Source: Bryum argenteum
Taxonomy: Eukaryota > Streptophyta > Bryopsida > Bryales > Bryaceae
Reading direction: 5' to 3'
NCBI GenBank assembly: GCA_037043015.1
Contig: CM073324.1
Location: 26,366,097 to 26,430,096 of the forward strand
Length of the DNA stretch: 64,000 nucleotides
The notes beneath the pieces were generated by a model, which worked only from the letters and a program-made list of their open reading frames with translations, did no database searches and was not told the DNA's origin. Position numbers and translations under genes: made by a program. This document shows, one piece after another, positions 22,707-34,594 of this stretch. Every line of letters begins with the position of its first letter. Position 1 is the stretch's first letter.

Positions 22707-25558
22707 TCATTGGGGGACTGAATTGTCGTGGGAGGAAGGTGGCCTCGGTGATTGCTCCGTTGCGCTGCTTTGAGTGTCGTTGCCACTCGACTGATGATGT
22801 CTTGGGTTAGGGCTAAGGACGCCGGCGATTGGGGAGCGTGGTTGTACATCAACTGTGGCGCGATGGGCTTGGGGACGAATTGGCAGCATCAGAGCTTCAT
22901 CTCCTAACTCTGATCCAATGAATGGTCTCATGAACATGTGCATGGCCAGCTCAGGGCTCCTCAGCCACTCCATCACTCTTGCCGAGCGTAACTGAGTGTC
23001 GCCGTAGCCACCTGCTCCCACCGCCCGGGCCTGTTGAAGAATGATACGTGACCACAACGGCGCACCTGGTCTGTATGCCCAATCTGGGGTGGTGAGGGGC
23101 GGTAGGTTGCTCGCATCCTCTTTTCGTTTCTTCGCCTTTCTACGCTCAATGGCAATCCGTTGATTTTTGATGCAGACTTCCGGCGGAAATCCACAGAATG
23201 GAGCGTGGTACATGTTGGGGGGCACGAGCTGCCCAGAGCGAATGCGATTGTGCAAGTCCTGGCCGTATGCAGAGACTGAGGCCGGAGACCAGGACAAATC
23301 GAACGCCTTCTTCCGTGCACGCTCCTCCTCCCTCTCTTGGTTTCTCTCTTGGGCCTTCAATTTCTCCTCTTCCTTCCTCTTTTTCTCTACTTCTCTCTGT
23401 TTCTTCTTCTCCTCTTTTGATTTTTCTAGCTCCTCCCTTCTTGCAGATTTTTGCTCCATGGAAGCCAAGTACTCATCGTTGGTCAGAATTATCGATTTGG
23501 AATAATCAATAAGAGGCTCCGGCTGATTCCGTTTCCTCTGAATTCTAACCGTTGGCAAGGTGAGGAACCTGGAGATGGGTGCTGGGCCCTTGTGTGGTGG
23601 CAGATCTTCCGGTGGTGGGAGATCTTCTGGTGCTGTCGGAGCTAGCTCCTCTGCAGGGGCGTCGACGTCGCTGCCGCTGCCCGCATCCTCGACGCGCACG
23701 TAAAAATGTTGCGCCTCCTCTTGTACAGGTAAGTCCACATCCGCCTGAATTTCTTCTATCTGCAAGTTGGATGCAGGTTCAGGGTGCTCCCGTTCCTCTT
23801 CGTACACCCTGCTCGGGCCCATCTTCCCGGTCATGGCCTCACTGTTCAGAGGCCATATTCCTGTCACCATGAACCCTTTTTGGATGTTGTGGATTGTAAG
23901 TGCACGTTTCAAAGCCAAACTCACCCACTGCGCTAAGTGTTCTTTTTTGCAGCAGCGCCTCTCGAACGATAAGTCCAGTAGTCCCGGTATGCTTTAAAGG
24001 CATTCTTGAACGGTTTGAAGAGGCAAACGTCAAGCGGCTGCATGGCATGCGACGTGTGGAAAGGGAGGCTAAGGAGATCAATACCTTGGCCTCGAGCAAT
24101 CTCAACTGCGTGCACTGAGACATGGCTTGAGTGCCCATCCAAAATAAGTAGATGTCGTCGCTGCGAAGAGACTCCACCAAATTGCTCCAGACATTTTACG
24201 AAATGAGATAACCATTGCGAGAACAAGTAGCTTGTCATCCAGGCTTTCGGCTGCATAGCCATGGTGGCCCCGCTCTCGCACCGTGCAATGTAGTTCCTCC
24301 GAAATCTCTTCCCTTTGAAGATGTAGAAGCTCGGGATAGCTGCACCGGCCGCATTGACGCAAACAAGCACAGATAACCACTCTCACTTGTCGGGTATGAC
24401 CTGCCGAACAGAGCTTGTACCTCTTATGGCAATCACGAGTGCGCCACCATTTCGCCCTGCCTGAGCCCCGGACTCGTCACAGTTCCATACTTGTTCAGGT
24501 GAGTACTGGTACCTCTCATAGAGTTGTTGCAAGTTTTGATAGAATGATTGCACGTTGCTTGCAGATAGACCCCGGGCGCGCGCTACTTCCAGTCCCTGAG
24601 CCACCAGCAAGGACAACTCTGGGTGTCGCTTACGCCACCATCGCAACCAGCCCCGGCCAGGAATCCCCTCTGTGAATGGGGTCTCCCTGCCTTGGCGAAT
24701 TTCTGCTACTTTCATCCGCAAAGTTGCCATGGTGATCGGATGTCCAAGTTCTTGCAACTCAGTGATCCATTGGACGATCTGCTGCTCTTCTCCCGGGGTG
24801 AGGACCGCTTTACCTCCCCGCTTCCGCTCGAGCGTAACCCCGTACAAGTGATCGCGCAGGGAAGATGGAGGGATTTGGTACAACTCGCTTGCTGATGCCA
24901 ACCGCATGCCGCCCTTCGCTGCTCTCATCGCCCGGGCCAGCTGATCATCGGACCACGTACCTGTCCTCCGGCGATGTCTAGAGGACCGCTGTCCATGAGC
25001 ATGTTGATTGTCTGTGGTGTTGGTGACGTCTGGCAGGGGCTGCCTACCATGTTCGTCGACATCGGATGGTGAAGGACCTGCTACGGCACTAACAGAGGCC
25101 CCTCTTCAACATGCTCGAGGCCCTCTCCCACCATTCCGACTTCCCAGGTAAGGTATGGCAGTCTGATCCCTTCGCATGCTGTTTCTGCCTCCTCCTTCCT
25201 TCCTCGATATCGACCTGGCAGCTGAGAACCTCAATTGTGGATGTAAGTTCTCCATGTGTAGGTGGCGTGCTTGGCCGAAGAGGACGTTGGGAGGCGTGGC
25301 TGCGACCACAGTGTCATCGCCACCATCGACTGATGCTGGTACGCTGCCCAGGTGAGCTCCTCCACGTGAGTGTCGGGGCTGTGTTGAAGAGCAGCCTCGT
25401 GCAGGCCGGTTCGAACTCAGAAGCGCTGGAGGAAGGTCTTCGGCAAGATCAACAACTGGCTCCATGCCGCTCTCACCTCCTTCACTGAGGCTGCCCCTTG
25501 ATGCATCATCAGTGTCACTGTCGGAGTAGAGTCGGTGCAACGCCATGACGCCTGCCAC
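22707..25558 (-). pseudogene. pogo/Tigger-type (DDE_1) transposase, broken
   Basis: Reading down the minus strand: a low-complexity N-terminal segment (from 25558); a Psq-type helix-turn-helix starting near WSDDQLARAM (about 24960); a second DNA-binding region (PFTEGIPGRGWLRWW); then the DDE_1 catalytic domain with NCDESG, LILDGHSSH and PLDVCLFKPFK, a DD35D spacing. A long C-terminal part (22707-23924) follows, with the TGIWPLN motif and a charged E/K/R coiled coil. Three lesions break it: in-frame TGA at 25106-25108, in-frame TGA at 24383-24385 inside the catalytic domain, and a 1-base deletion in an A-run (23943-23948) that shifts frame just before the TGIWPLN region. Catalytic residues are otherwise retained, so the loss looks recent. 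Terminal repeats were not located. Confidence 0.88.
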
Positions 25559-26206
25559 ACAAATTCTTGTTAGTGCTCATAGATTACATGTGTAAGCTGC
25601 CATAAGTTAGAATGATGCATTACAATCTACTGAAGATCAGAAGGTAGGAAGAAACTGGACCTTCAAGTAACGTTGTAACTGCGAAGTTGATCAATCGAAG
25701 TTCCGTGATTGTGTGTTGACGTACAGGTCTGGAATGCAATACTTATGCTGAAAAGATCTTTGTGCAATTATACTCTGCAGTGCACCCCATACCGAGCCGC
25801 CCATTCCCAGTTTCCAAGTTTAACTGCATGCCAACAAAACAATTATGGCAGCTGTATCTGCATGTAGCAAGCACACCTAAACCATCTTTTAAAAACCTCT
25901 TTTCGATTAATTTTAGACGATGACGTGCCACCGAATGCACTACAAAGCAATTCTTGTGGCTCACAAGAGGTGCTGATCTGCGCGCCGGAGCCGTCATCTG
26001 TGCACGTCGGAGCCGTCATGCATGTGTTTAAAAAGTTGCGGCCCCCTGTCTCAAACTCGAACTCGTGCAGTTACGTTCACGATCTCAAGTGTCCCCTGAT
26101 CCGTTTTAGGTGGTCTCATACCCGTTACACTCCAGAGTTCACCGGCTAAGGGTGTCTGGACATCAACCGGGAAAGGGGAAACCCACGGGAATGGGTGCTC
26201 TCACCT
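25559..26206. other. Spacer, possible small inverted-repeat end
   Basis: No gene assigned. It ends with GGGTGCTCTCACCT directly abutting the TA at 26207-26208, which resembles the end of another AGGT-type MITE lying head to tail with the 26209 element; its partner end was not identified. Confidence 0.35.
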
Positions 26207-26208
26207 TA

Positions 26209-26839
26209 AGGTGGTTTCCGCATTCCCAACTAGCTCCTTATTCCAATTGCTATAGATTGGCGTCAAAACCAATGGTGTAAAACTAAAAAACCACTGTACC
26301 TACACATGCAGTTGGAAATGGGTTGAGTTCAGGGCAGAAATAGTAGCGGGAGTAATGGTTTAGTGGCTAGGGAGATTTGGGATTAAGGTATGGACGAGGT
26401 TGTTTACCTACATCTTACGTGTCAAGAATTGTGATACATAGCTGGCCTCAAAGGAAGAGTATATTTTGGGTAAAGGGGTGTTGGAAATGAGATGCACAAG
26501 CATTGGGATGTGACTATTTAGATATGGTTCATTGTTTGTATCAAAGTGCATGTCAGAATGTGAAGACGGAATTGGGGGAAACTCAGTTGAAAATAGGCAA
26601 TGCATGTTCGTGTATGGGTTGGAAAGTGTCGTAAATAGAGGAGCGTATCAGTTGGAAATGGGACAACCCCCTTTTTCCATTCCGTAAATCATAACTAATT
26701 CACAGTAATTCCTAAAATTCTCAAACCACCTGCAGTGGGGTTTTATGTACTTGGCTCATCTGTGTAAATTTTGTCCCAACCATTTTGCTCATTTCCCTTG
26801 TAATATCAGCTTATTCAATTGCGAATGGGGATACCACCT
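26209..26839. mobile_element. TA-flanked MITE, 631 bp
   Basis: The terminal repeats AGGTGGTTTCCGCATTCCC and AGGTGGTATCCCCATTCGC (inward from the right) are flanked by TA on both sides (26207-26208, 26840-26841). TA duplication suggests the Tc1/mariner-pogo group, and the broken pogo transposase next door is of a matching type, though the link is inference. No coding sequence. Confidence 0.6.
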
Positions 26840-26841
26840 TA

Positions 26842-27451
26842 AGTCACAGTAGATAGTAAGGTGGACATGGACTTGTATTGTATTGAATTGCCCGTCTAAA
26901 CTTCTTTGATTGTGAGAATAACTCATTTTAGTTTTGCACGTGTTCTTGAAACTATGATACTTATGTAACCCTTGCAATTTCTTTGCGTCTCTTTAACGTG
27001 TGTTGTTGTAAGTTATGTAAGAGTATCTCTCACATGACTTATGTAATAGCATTTCTACCAGTTACATGCTTGGAAGCATTCAACTGGGATGTTTTGAGGG
27101 CGGAGTGTAGTGGCCCGACGTGGTTGAGTGGGCTTAGTCCTCACCAATCTACTTTTTCTAATATTGTGATTTGGGAAATACCCTTTTGATTTGACTTTTC
27201 GGCTATAGTTCTACTCCATCTCCTTCGTACATTGCTTGAAAGGATTTTGTGATTTTTCTCTTTGGAGTTTGGGCTTCTTTGGGTTGTATGTTTTTTTTCT
27301 TAAGCCATGGCTGGGTGGAGAAGGAGGCTTGCGAGCTAGAAAAGAGACTTTTGGCAAGATGATCAGGAAGATGATCAGTCCTTTGAGGTTTGGTAGATCA
27401 ATTGGGTGAGCGAAGTGAGCGGATCATGAGATGGTGCAAGTTGGGGGATCA
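26842..27451. other. No gene recognised; may be outer part of the Harbinger remnant
   Basis: About 600 bp upstream of the transposase remnant. No clear terminal repeat. Confidence 0.35.
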
Positions 27452-27962
27452 AGGCGAGGCAATCGAAGGAATATTGACAGATTGCATCTTGAAGGGTGTG
27501 ACAAAGTGTTTAAAGACTATTTGGTAGAGGAGCCCGTTTATAGTCGAGCAATTTTTTGACATCGACATCGAAGGCAACGTTATTTGTTCATGAGGCTTAT
27601 GAATGCCATTTGCAAATTTTAACCTTATTTTGTGCAAAAGCGTAATTGTGCAGATCTAGTGGATTTATGAAGCCACGAGAATTGCATGGTTACTTTGCGA
27701 ACCTTGGCTTACGGTATTGATGGAGATTTGGTGGATAAAAATTGTAGACTAAGTAAGTTCACAACTATGGAGGCCATGAAGCGGTTTGCTACTGCAATTA
27801 GGGTTGTGTTTGGGAGCCAATACTTGAAGCAACCAACTCGTGACAATACCTTTTCAGGCACATGCATATTAATGAGGCGAGCGGGTTCCTGGTATATTTG
27901 GGTCAATTAATTGCATGCATTGGACTTGGAAGAATTGCTTAGTGGCTTGGACCAGGCAATTC
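27452..27962 (+). pseudogene. PIF/Harbinger transposase remnant
   Basis: Fragments of the plant Harbinger transposase read in order: VEEPVYSRAIF, YLFMRLMNAIC, PYFVQKR, TLRTLAYGIDGDLVD, TMEAMKRFATAIRVVFGSQY, then in another frame VPGIFGSINCMHWTWKNC and LVAWTRQF. Three in-frame stops and at least one frameshift interrupt it. In active relatives the block reads GSxDCMHW; here the first catalytic Asp is Asn (27909-27911). The coding similarity stops at about 27962, so the rest of the catalytic domain is missing. It faces the ORF1 remnant (28234-29030, minus). Not functional. Confidence 0.85.
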
Positions 27963-28233
27963 TAAAACAAGGACAAATAGAGATCGAGGTGTATAATTCG
28001 GAGACTACCTAACTGCAAAATACAATATTTACGGAAGTACATATTGGGTTCGCGATCTCGTCTCTCGTTATGACCTTGTCTCTCATCGGTCAATGCTGCT
28101 TGCTCAATTTGTTTCTGTCGTTGGTCGTGATCTTGTTGCTCATGTTCCCCTTTGGCTTCGTTCAAAGGTAGTTCTTCTACATTGGAGCGGTCGCTAGTGA
28201 TTGTCTCGGCACTCTAAACTCCTCCTCTTTCTC

Positions 28234-29030
28234 TTAAGTCAATCTCCGTCTTAAGTTTTGGAGCTTTGCCTTTCTTTGCACGGTCTCCCACTCTCGTTCA
28301 TTGTCTTTGATGATTCCAACTTTATCAGCTTTCATGAGCATAATAAAAGTTTGGTCTTCGAACAATTCTCCCTTACGGTTTGTCACTTTAGCCATCTCCA
28401 ACGTTGCAACAGCATGAACTCGAATCGCACTCTCTCCTATCTTCATGTTGCGATGACCATCCTTGGCAGCTCTTGATTCCTGCGGTCTTGTCCTATTTAT
28501 CACCGCAGGTAGTTGACGTGACTGCTATGGCGTTGGCTTCCGTTTAGCAGTATTAATCTCTATGTCTATTCCACCCGACATCTCAAGCCGTAATCTCATA
28601 TTCAATGTCGGCCCTAGTGATTTCCTACTGTCGTGATGCTCCCCTTAGTCGAACTTGGGGCATTTTTCAGCAAATGCCAACAATGCAAGTATATAAATGA
28701 AGGACCTTTTGGGTGCTTAATTTTGTACAGATCCAACCCCGCAACTGATACATCTGCTTGAGAGGTGCTGCTATGACGCAAATCCTTTACTTGTGAATAA
28801 GCTTCCACAAACTCTGAGACATCATGCTTAATAGTAGACCACTCCAATTTTAGAAACCTCTGTGAACGCTTCCCAGAAGGAGCAACCAAATTGAAGTGAG
28901 GAGTAATTATTATCTCCAAATAGTTGTGTTCTTTTGTCTATTCCCAACCACAGGGTCTTGACTCACATGAAGAATACTCCTACACGATTTCCACTCCTCA
29001 TTTGTTGTGAAATTCCTACCTTTGGACCGA
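28234..29030 (-). pseudogene. PIF/Harbinger ORF1 (Myb/SANT-like) remnant
   Basis: The minus strand gives SKGRNFTTNEEW, then SQDPVVGNRQKNTTIWR, then tandem stops, then in a shifted frame LKLEWSTIKHDVSEFVEAY and FIYLHCWHLLKNAPS, and further on a charged region ending LQNLRRRL. This order is that of the plant proteins often labelled NAM-associated or GST-T3-like, which are Harbinger ORF1 DNA-binding partners of the transposase. It continues weakly toward 27962 (charged frame at 27962-28165). With the transposase remnant in the opposite orientation it forms a convergent two-gene Harbinger element, now dead. Confidence 0.8.
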
Positions 29031-29612
29031 GGAGGACATGTTTGTGGTAGAGAGGCTTGACCATCTTGGGAAGCCAACACTTCCTATGAAGAGAGAGTAG
29101 GAGTCACCATGAAAAAATGCGGCACCGAAGCTTTTGGCTAGAGTGAATTCGGTGTGGGCTATTGTTGCTTAAAGAGGCGCAGAAGAGCCCACCTTGAATT
29201 CCATACCTCCTCATGTATATGGAGGCTCTGACCGTTGAGGTCACGCCATATGGCCGTTGGTGAAGAATCGTTCATTGAGATAAACAATGCATATCTCCTT
29301 GTTGATTGAGATGCTCTGATCTTTGAAGGTTGGTTGTTATGTATCCTATAATGTCTTATTTAGTTCAACAAAGTGGTATCAAATTTACTTGGGTCTTTCA
29401 AAAGAAATGTTAGAAGTTTTCCATAGTACAAGAAATTGTGACGGTAGTTTTTGGAATTAGAGGATATGCAAAGATGTAATGATGGAAGTGTGGATGGAAG
29501 ACCTTTTGAATTAACCCCTATATGTAGTACATGTTGAAATTCAACATTGTTCTTTTTATAAGTATGTTGCTTAGAGTACAACAACTTTGTAGTCTGATGT
29601 ACTTTGAATAAT
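29031..29612. other. No feature recognised
   Basis: About 580 bp. A lone TTAACCCCTA at about 29513 resembles a PB end but has no partner. Confidence 0.35.
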
Positions 29613-29615
29613 ACA

Positions 29616-29752
29616 CACTAGTAAAAAAGTGGCATGAGTACACCACTATACCAACTTGTACACCCAATGTAGCAATTTACACCCACCTTAGGTGTAAATC
29701 ACGACTTTGGGGTTTACTCACGTCGTATATTCAAGCCACTTTTCTATTAGTG
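29616..29752. mobile_element. Miniature CACTA-type element, 137 bp
   Basis: Begins CACTAGTAAAAAAGTGGC and ends with the inverted counterpart (CACTAATAGAAAAGTGGC read inward). A 3-bp duplication ACA flanks it (29613-29615, 29753-29755). CACTA ends plus a 3-bp duplication define the CACTA/EnSpm superfamily. The interior holds a small TTTACACC...GGTGTAAA inverted repeat. A relative lies at 57098-57206. Confidence 0.75.
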
Positions 29753-29755
29753 ACA

Positions 29756-30819
29756 TTTGGTATTAGATTCGCTACAATGTTCCAGAACTAATTTGTTTAT
29801 GAAAAGTGAGGAAGCAATGAAGTCCCTGTAAGGTATTAGAGAGTTAAAGCTATCTACAACCTTTAAGTAAAAAAAGACATTTCAATTTGTAAATATTTCC
29901 AACAGACTAGCACCTCCTAATTGGGGGCTTTTAAACCACAGCCGATTTCATGATCAAGCAAAAGCAATGAGAAACTTGCAACCAGTTCTTACCACATGAA
30001 CACGTTTAATAGACGAGTTTTCTCTCCCGTGAAGTTGCTACCACATTGCGATTACACATTTGTTCAAATACCGCATTCAGTTCACCTATCACAGAGCAGT
30101 GAATCAGTCAATGAGGCTGATTCGATCTTAATGAGGCCGATTCGATCTTAACGCAACGACCTTTCTTCTAAGCTAAGTACACATGTACTATTGTGTGGAA
30201 TTGTATGAAACCCTTAAGCTAAAATAAAAATTGACGAATTTTAACATCTTACGAGCTCCTCTTGGTATGATTTTGTTGTGAGCTTGAGACTATTTGCGAG
30301 AATGTCCTTCTATCTCAAATCCTCCGAGTAACGCGTCTCTACCAGAGCTAGAACTACTACTACTACTAGAGCTAGGATGTAATCTATAAACATATGTATT
30401 AAGGTTGTGAGAGCCACATTTTCTAAAAGCAACGTACAATGTGGCAATGCACAAGGTGTGCCTTCCTGAATACAAAGTAGACAAAGCGGACCACTTAGGA
30501 ATTTGGACTTATTGGCGTTGAACTTCCTCCGCCATTTCTCGGATTATTTTGACAGTAAAGATACAAGAATCCAACAAAGTAAGTAGGAGACTTCGCTTGA
30601 GTAAGCGACATCTCTACATCTTGGAAGCCTTTTCTCCACTACGATTGTGCGCAAAAGAGCGCAAAAGAAAGTGATGCAACGCTCTGAGAACGCTTACATC
30701 CAAAAATGTCCAACATTGCAATGCCTTACAATGCCTCATAGCGCTGCATCATGAGTTGTTAACTATATTGCGGCATTGGAAGAAGATAGGAAGCATGTTC
30801 CACCAAGGAATTATCTTTT
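29756..30819. other. Region downstream of the MOK-like gene
   Basis: About 1 kb with no further exon recognised; probably includes the kinase 3' untranslated region. Confidence 0.35.
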
Positions 30820-33309
30820 TCAGTTTCTAACATTCAAGATCACGTCATTATAGCAATCACGGCAAAAGGAGAAATATGATGGCCTAAGTGACCTAGATGT
30901 ATCCCACATGATCTGATTTTGAGTTGGATAGGCATCATGAAAAACTTCTTGAAGTTGATCCCTCCCTCGTACCCCTTGGAAGTAAGCATGGGCAAGTGCT
31001 TGTCTCGCTGACAACCTGTATCCAGAAATTTGATTCAGTCTAAACATTTTGAATTGGATAATGCGTTAATAAACTTAGAGGACTTTAACCTTAGAGATCC
31101 GCATTGGCATTGGCATTTCCTTACAGACGTGGGCATAAAAGAAACATAGAGAAGAAGTCCACTCGTCAGTACGTGATATGAATTGCAGGGGAAGGAACCA
31201 TAAGAAGAATTTGATAACTCAATCTCTCTTCGTTAGTGGATGTTCTGTAGTAGCAGCAGACTACAATACAACAATGAAAGTCTGCGAGTACCTCTCAGTA
31301 GGGTCGTAGATAAGCAACTTGTTCAATAGATCTATGCAAGCTGCAGAAGCGTGCGGGATCAGTCTCGCAATGCCGGAGCCATCATGCAAAGGAAAATTGA
31401 AATCTGCATGTCGTGATCTCCTGGTCGTTGTTATTATTTTAGCATAAAATTGTAATAGTTGCCTACATCTATTGCCGTCAATGAAGTGTGTTTCATACAA
31501 GGCACAAATCACCAAGGAATTATAAGCTGACTTACTTCTTCATCTTTTCCAGAAGTGCCTGTGGTGGAGTTCCTAAGATATCATGTATCTTCTGTATCTG
31601 GTCGAGCTCATTGACTCCTGCCATAACCCAACCCACTCAAAGTTTGTCAGCTTTGAGCAATCTCAAACTCACGTATTATATCGTTAAATGGAACCGGTCG
31701 AAACTTAGGGGGAAGGGTATAAAACCTGGAAAAAGCGGGAAAAGACTGATAATCTCGAACATTACGCAACCCACCCCCCACATGTCCATTTTGTAGGTGT
31801 AATATCCATCTGTTAGGAAGCACTCAGGTGCTCGGTACCTTTGTTCCAAAACACACCCATTCTGCCTAGCTCTTGAACATTGCATTCAGACCGACGATCA
31901 TGTCTATGCCAACAGACTAGTTTCTGTTGAGGACGGAAACAATCAAGACTAGCAATGCGCTCAAAGAAGACAATTTTAGTCATCTTTACCAGCGAGTGGA
32001 GATGTATTCTGTGTACGGATGCTTCGTGTCAATTCCTCGGCAACTTCCAAAATCCGCAAGCTATCAACCCTCAAAACATAGCCACAGAAAAAGGCTTGTT
32101 ACTTTGGATGCTAGAAGTTATTTACGTGGTGCTCAATTCTAAGAGGGGAAAGAAATAGATAGAAATTTGAAAAGTAGCTTGCATCTTGATGTGCCTCACC
32201 GCACTTAATTCAGATGAATCCAAGAGAGCAAAGCGAAATTTGGTATGGTTCCCTTAGATACTTATTTACACGGCAGGTTATCAAGCTTTACCAATATCAT
32301 CTCGAGATGGAGAAAACGGGATCGAGTAGTGTACGTTGGGAGGTGAAAGTTTCAGGGTTTAGACAACATCGGAGGAAGCGATACCTTCAGCACGTCCCCA
32401 TTTATGAGGATGTTCTCCGGCTTTATATCGCGATGAAATATCCCATTGCTATGCATGTGGTCCAAGGCTGAAGGAGCAAAATGGTGATTTTGAGTACTGG
32501 TTGAAAATCATTGATCTGCTATAGATCATTACTTGCTAGCAGGAATCTGATTGGGATTTGGAATACCTTTTAGAAGCTGACACATCAAGCTCATTATCCG
32601 GTCCTCAGTCAGGTGGTTGCGTCTCCCTCGAATGAGCTCGAATGCATTCATCTCCATCAACTCGAAGACCAAACACAATCTCTGAGTTGGCGGGTCACTG
32701 CATGTTGTCCCAACCCCTAGTTATCATGCTGAATTTGGCGTCTTAACAAGCAATATGCACGTAAAGTACTTATTGATAACTTCAAGGTATATGTGACTGG
32801 CTTCAAGGACTTGTGAAGATGGTTGCTGGTTCAGTGGTAGTACTAAACAACTTCCAGGAGTTTGATGATGTTCGGATGTGGAGATAGTCTTTGCAATGCC
32901 CGAATCTCGCGCATCCTTGTCACCTGTTAACATGAGAGGTTAAGCTCCGATTACAACTTTCAGGAAGATTATGCCTGCGATTAAGCATAATGGCAAAGGA
33001 CTGGAGTTCTGCTTCTATGGCTAAGCTAAGGGCAAGGGGAGAGACTGTTCGCATCATGATCATGAAATTTCTACAATCTCCAACAATAATGTGAGTAGGC
33101 CGTGAGAAGCACACACAAAAGAGGTTCAGTGGAGGTAAGAAACTCAGGGAGGGAACTCGGATAACCTTCTCTATACTTTTGAAACTGCCCTTCATGCACT
33201 TTATGGCCACAAATGCGCTCGTTCGTTTGCATTGCCCTTTGAGCACCTCTGAAAAAGTACCCTCGCCCTTCTTTGTGAGCATTAGATACTCTGCAGAACC
33301 AAATGGCAT
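30820..33309 (-). CDS. MOK/LF4-like serine/threonine kinase
   Basis: A CMGC kinase of the MOK (RAGE) family; the Chlamydomonas member LF4 limits flagellar length. Nine exons: 33309-33166, 32923-32844, 32697-32567, 32467-32385, 32060-31990, 31838-31726, 31617-31536, 31420-31292, 31015-30820. Splice phases all agree and give 342 residues. Motifs: P-loop GEGTFSEV (15-22), ATP-anchoring K37 in AIKCMK, FHRDIKPENIL (catalytic D132), ADFGSC (D149), activation-loop TEY (163-165), STRWYRAPE, LTDGYYTYKMDMWGVGCV and the MOK-type FPLFPGVNELDQI. All catalytic residues are present. The C-terminal tail after the kinase domain is short compared with LF4. No paralogue or cilium gene lies nearby. The start is the first ATG before the P-loop; an upstream untranslated exon is possible. 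Confidence 0.93.
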
Positions 33310-34590
33310 TTTAGCCCTCGTGAGAGATGCCAGAGCGACTTAACAAATGGCTAGGAAGTTCTACTCTACTTATAACGAGAACTGCCGTATATTCTTGACA
33401 TCCTAGATTCGGCTTGTTGTTTTATAATTCCTTGCCCTTCCAGCCGTATAATCATTACAGCACGATGCAAAGTTCAAGACTAATGCTGTCTGCTAGCTCT
33501 CCAGACATGGACAGGAGAATTCTCGACTATAATTTACGCCTGTGACGATTGTTGCTACACATCCAATATTTTGAGGTTCAGACGATACTTCTCTGGCATG
33601 TTGCCGAGACGATTGACTCGGGCTGTTTATTCAACTGCGGCCTTCCACCTCCGAGTTCGAGATCGAAACAATTCACTCCAGTATCACAACCCTGATCTCT
33701 CCGTCTCAACAAGCAGTCAATAAGTTCGGTGCTTCCAGGCTGGCAACACTTCAATGCTGCAATACAAGATGATCCAAAGTGAAAACAGACGGATTGCGTC
33801 TATCAACGCTATCTTTAACCTCTTTGCACCTGAATACTTCCGAAGCTGTAGCATATCGAGCCGTAAAGGAGGATTACTCGAAAGATTTTAGAATTATGCA
33901 AGCACCTTGACGAGCTCGCAGATATATCCTTTCTTAAACACGGCATAGGATACTTACCGTGCATAGCAACGTTTTGACGGAAAAGCCTGATCCCGGTCCG
34001 GGTGGAAGAGAGACAATGCAAGAGTGTTGCACCAATACATCGCAGCTCCGTTGTCTTACACCGTCACATCCCCTGTTCTTTCACTTCATTAGTTTCCTCT
34101 TAACCTCCGCATCAGTTCAAATCAATGGAGAGTCCACTGTAAATAATCAAGAAATCAATACAGAAAGAGTGGATCGATCATAATCCTGCGTAGATAATTT
34201 TTGCAGAGCGATAAATAATCTGCTTGTACACGTGCATACCCGCGCTGAACAAAATCGCACTACTCTCATTTTGTACTGACTCAACTTGATAACTTCAAAG
34301 CATACGAACAGAACACGGACTTACATTTCCAATATGGAAACGTGTGATTTCAAATCGAATGTGTACTCTTACGGTTGGAATTGAACTCATACATGTGTAT
34401 TACGGTAGCTTTCGGTTTCAGAGAAATTGGCGGCATCGACAAGATTGAAGGTGCAACGTTTGAGAGTGGGAAGGGAAGACGACGAAGGTCAGTGGAGCAT
34501 TTACAATCTGACCGTTCCGTCCCCTCCTCGTCCGTCACCGTCGCCCGTCCGTCCGGTTCACCAACATTATTCCAACATTTTTTTTATTAT
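33310..34590. other. Region upstream of the MOK-like gene
   Basis: About 1.3 kb. It would hold the kinase promoter and any untranslated exon. No TATA box or repeat stood out. A GC-richer patch lies at 34430-34570. Confidence 0.35.
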
Positions 34591-34594
34591 TTAA

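Noticed and set aside
29510..29525. TTAACCCCTA as the end of another PB element
   Set aside because: No mirrored end within several hundred bases in either direction.
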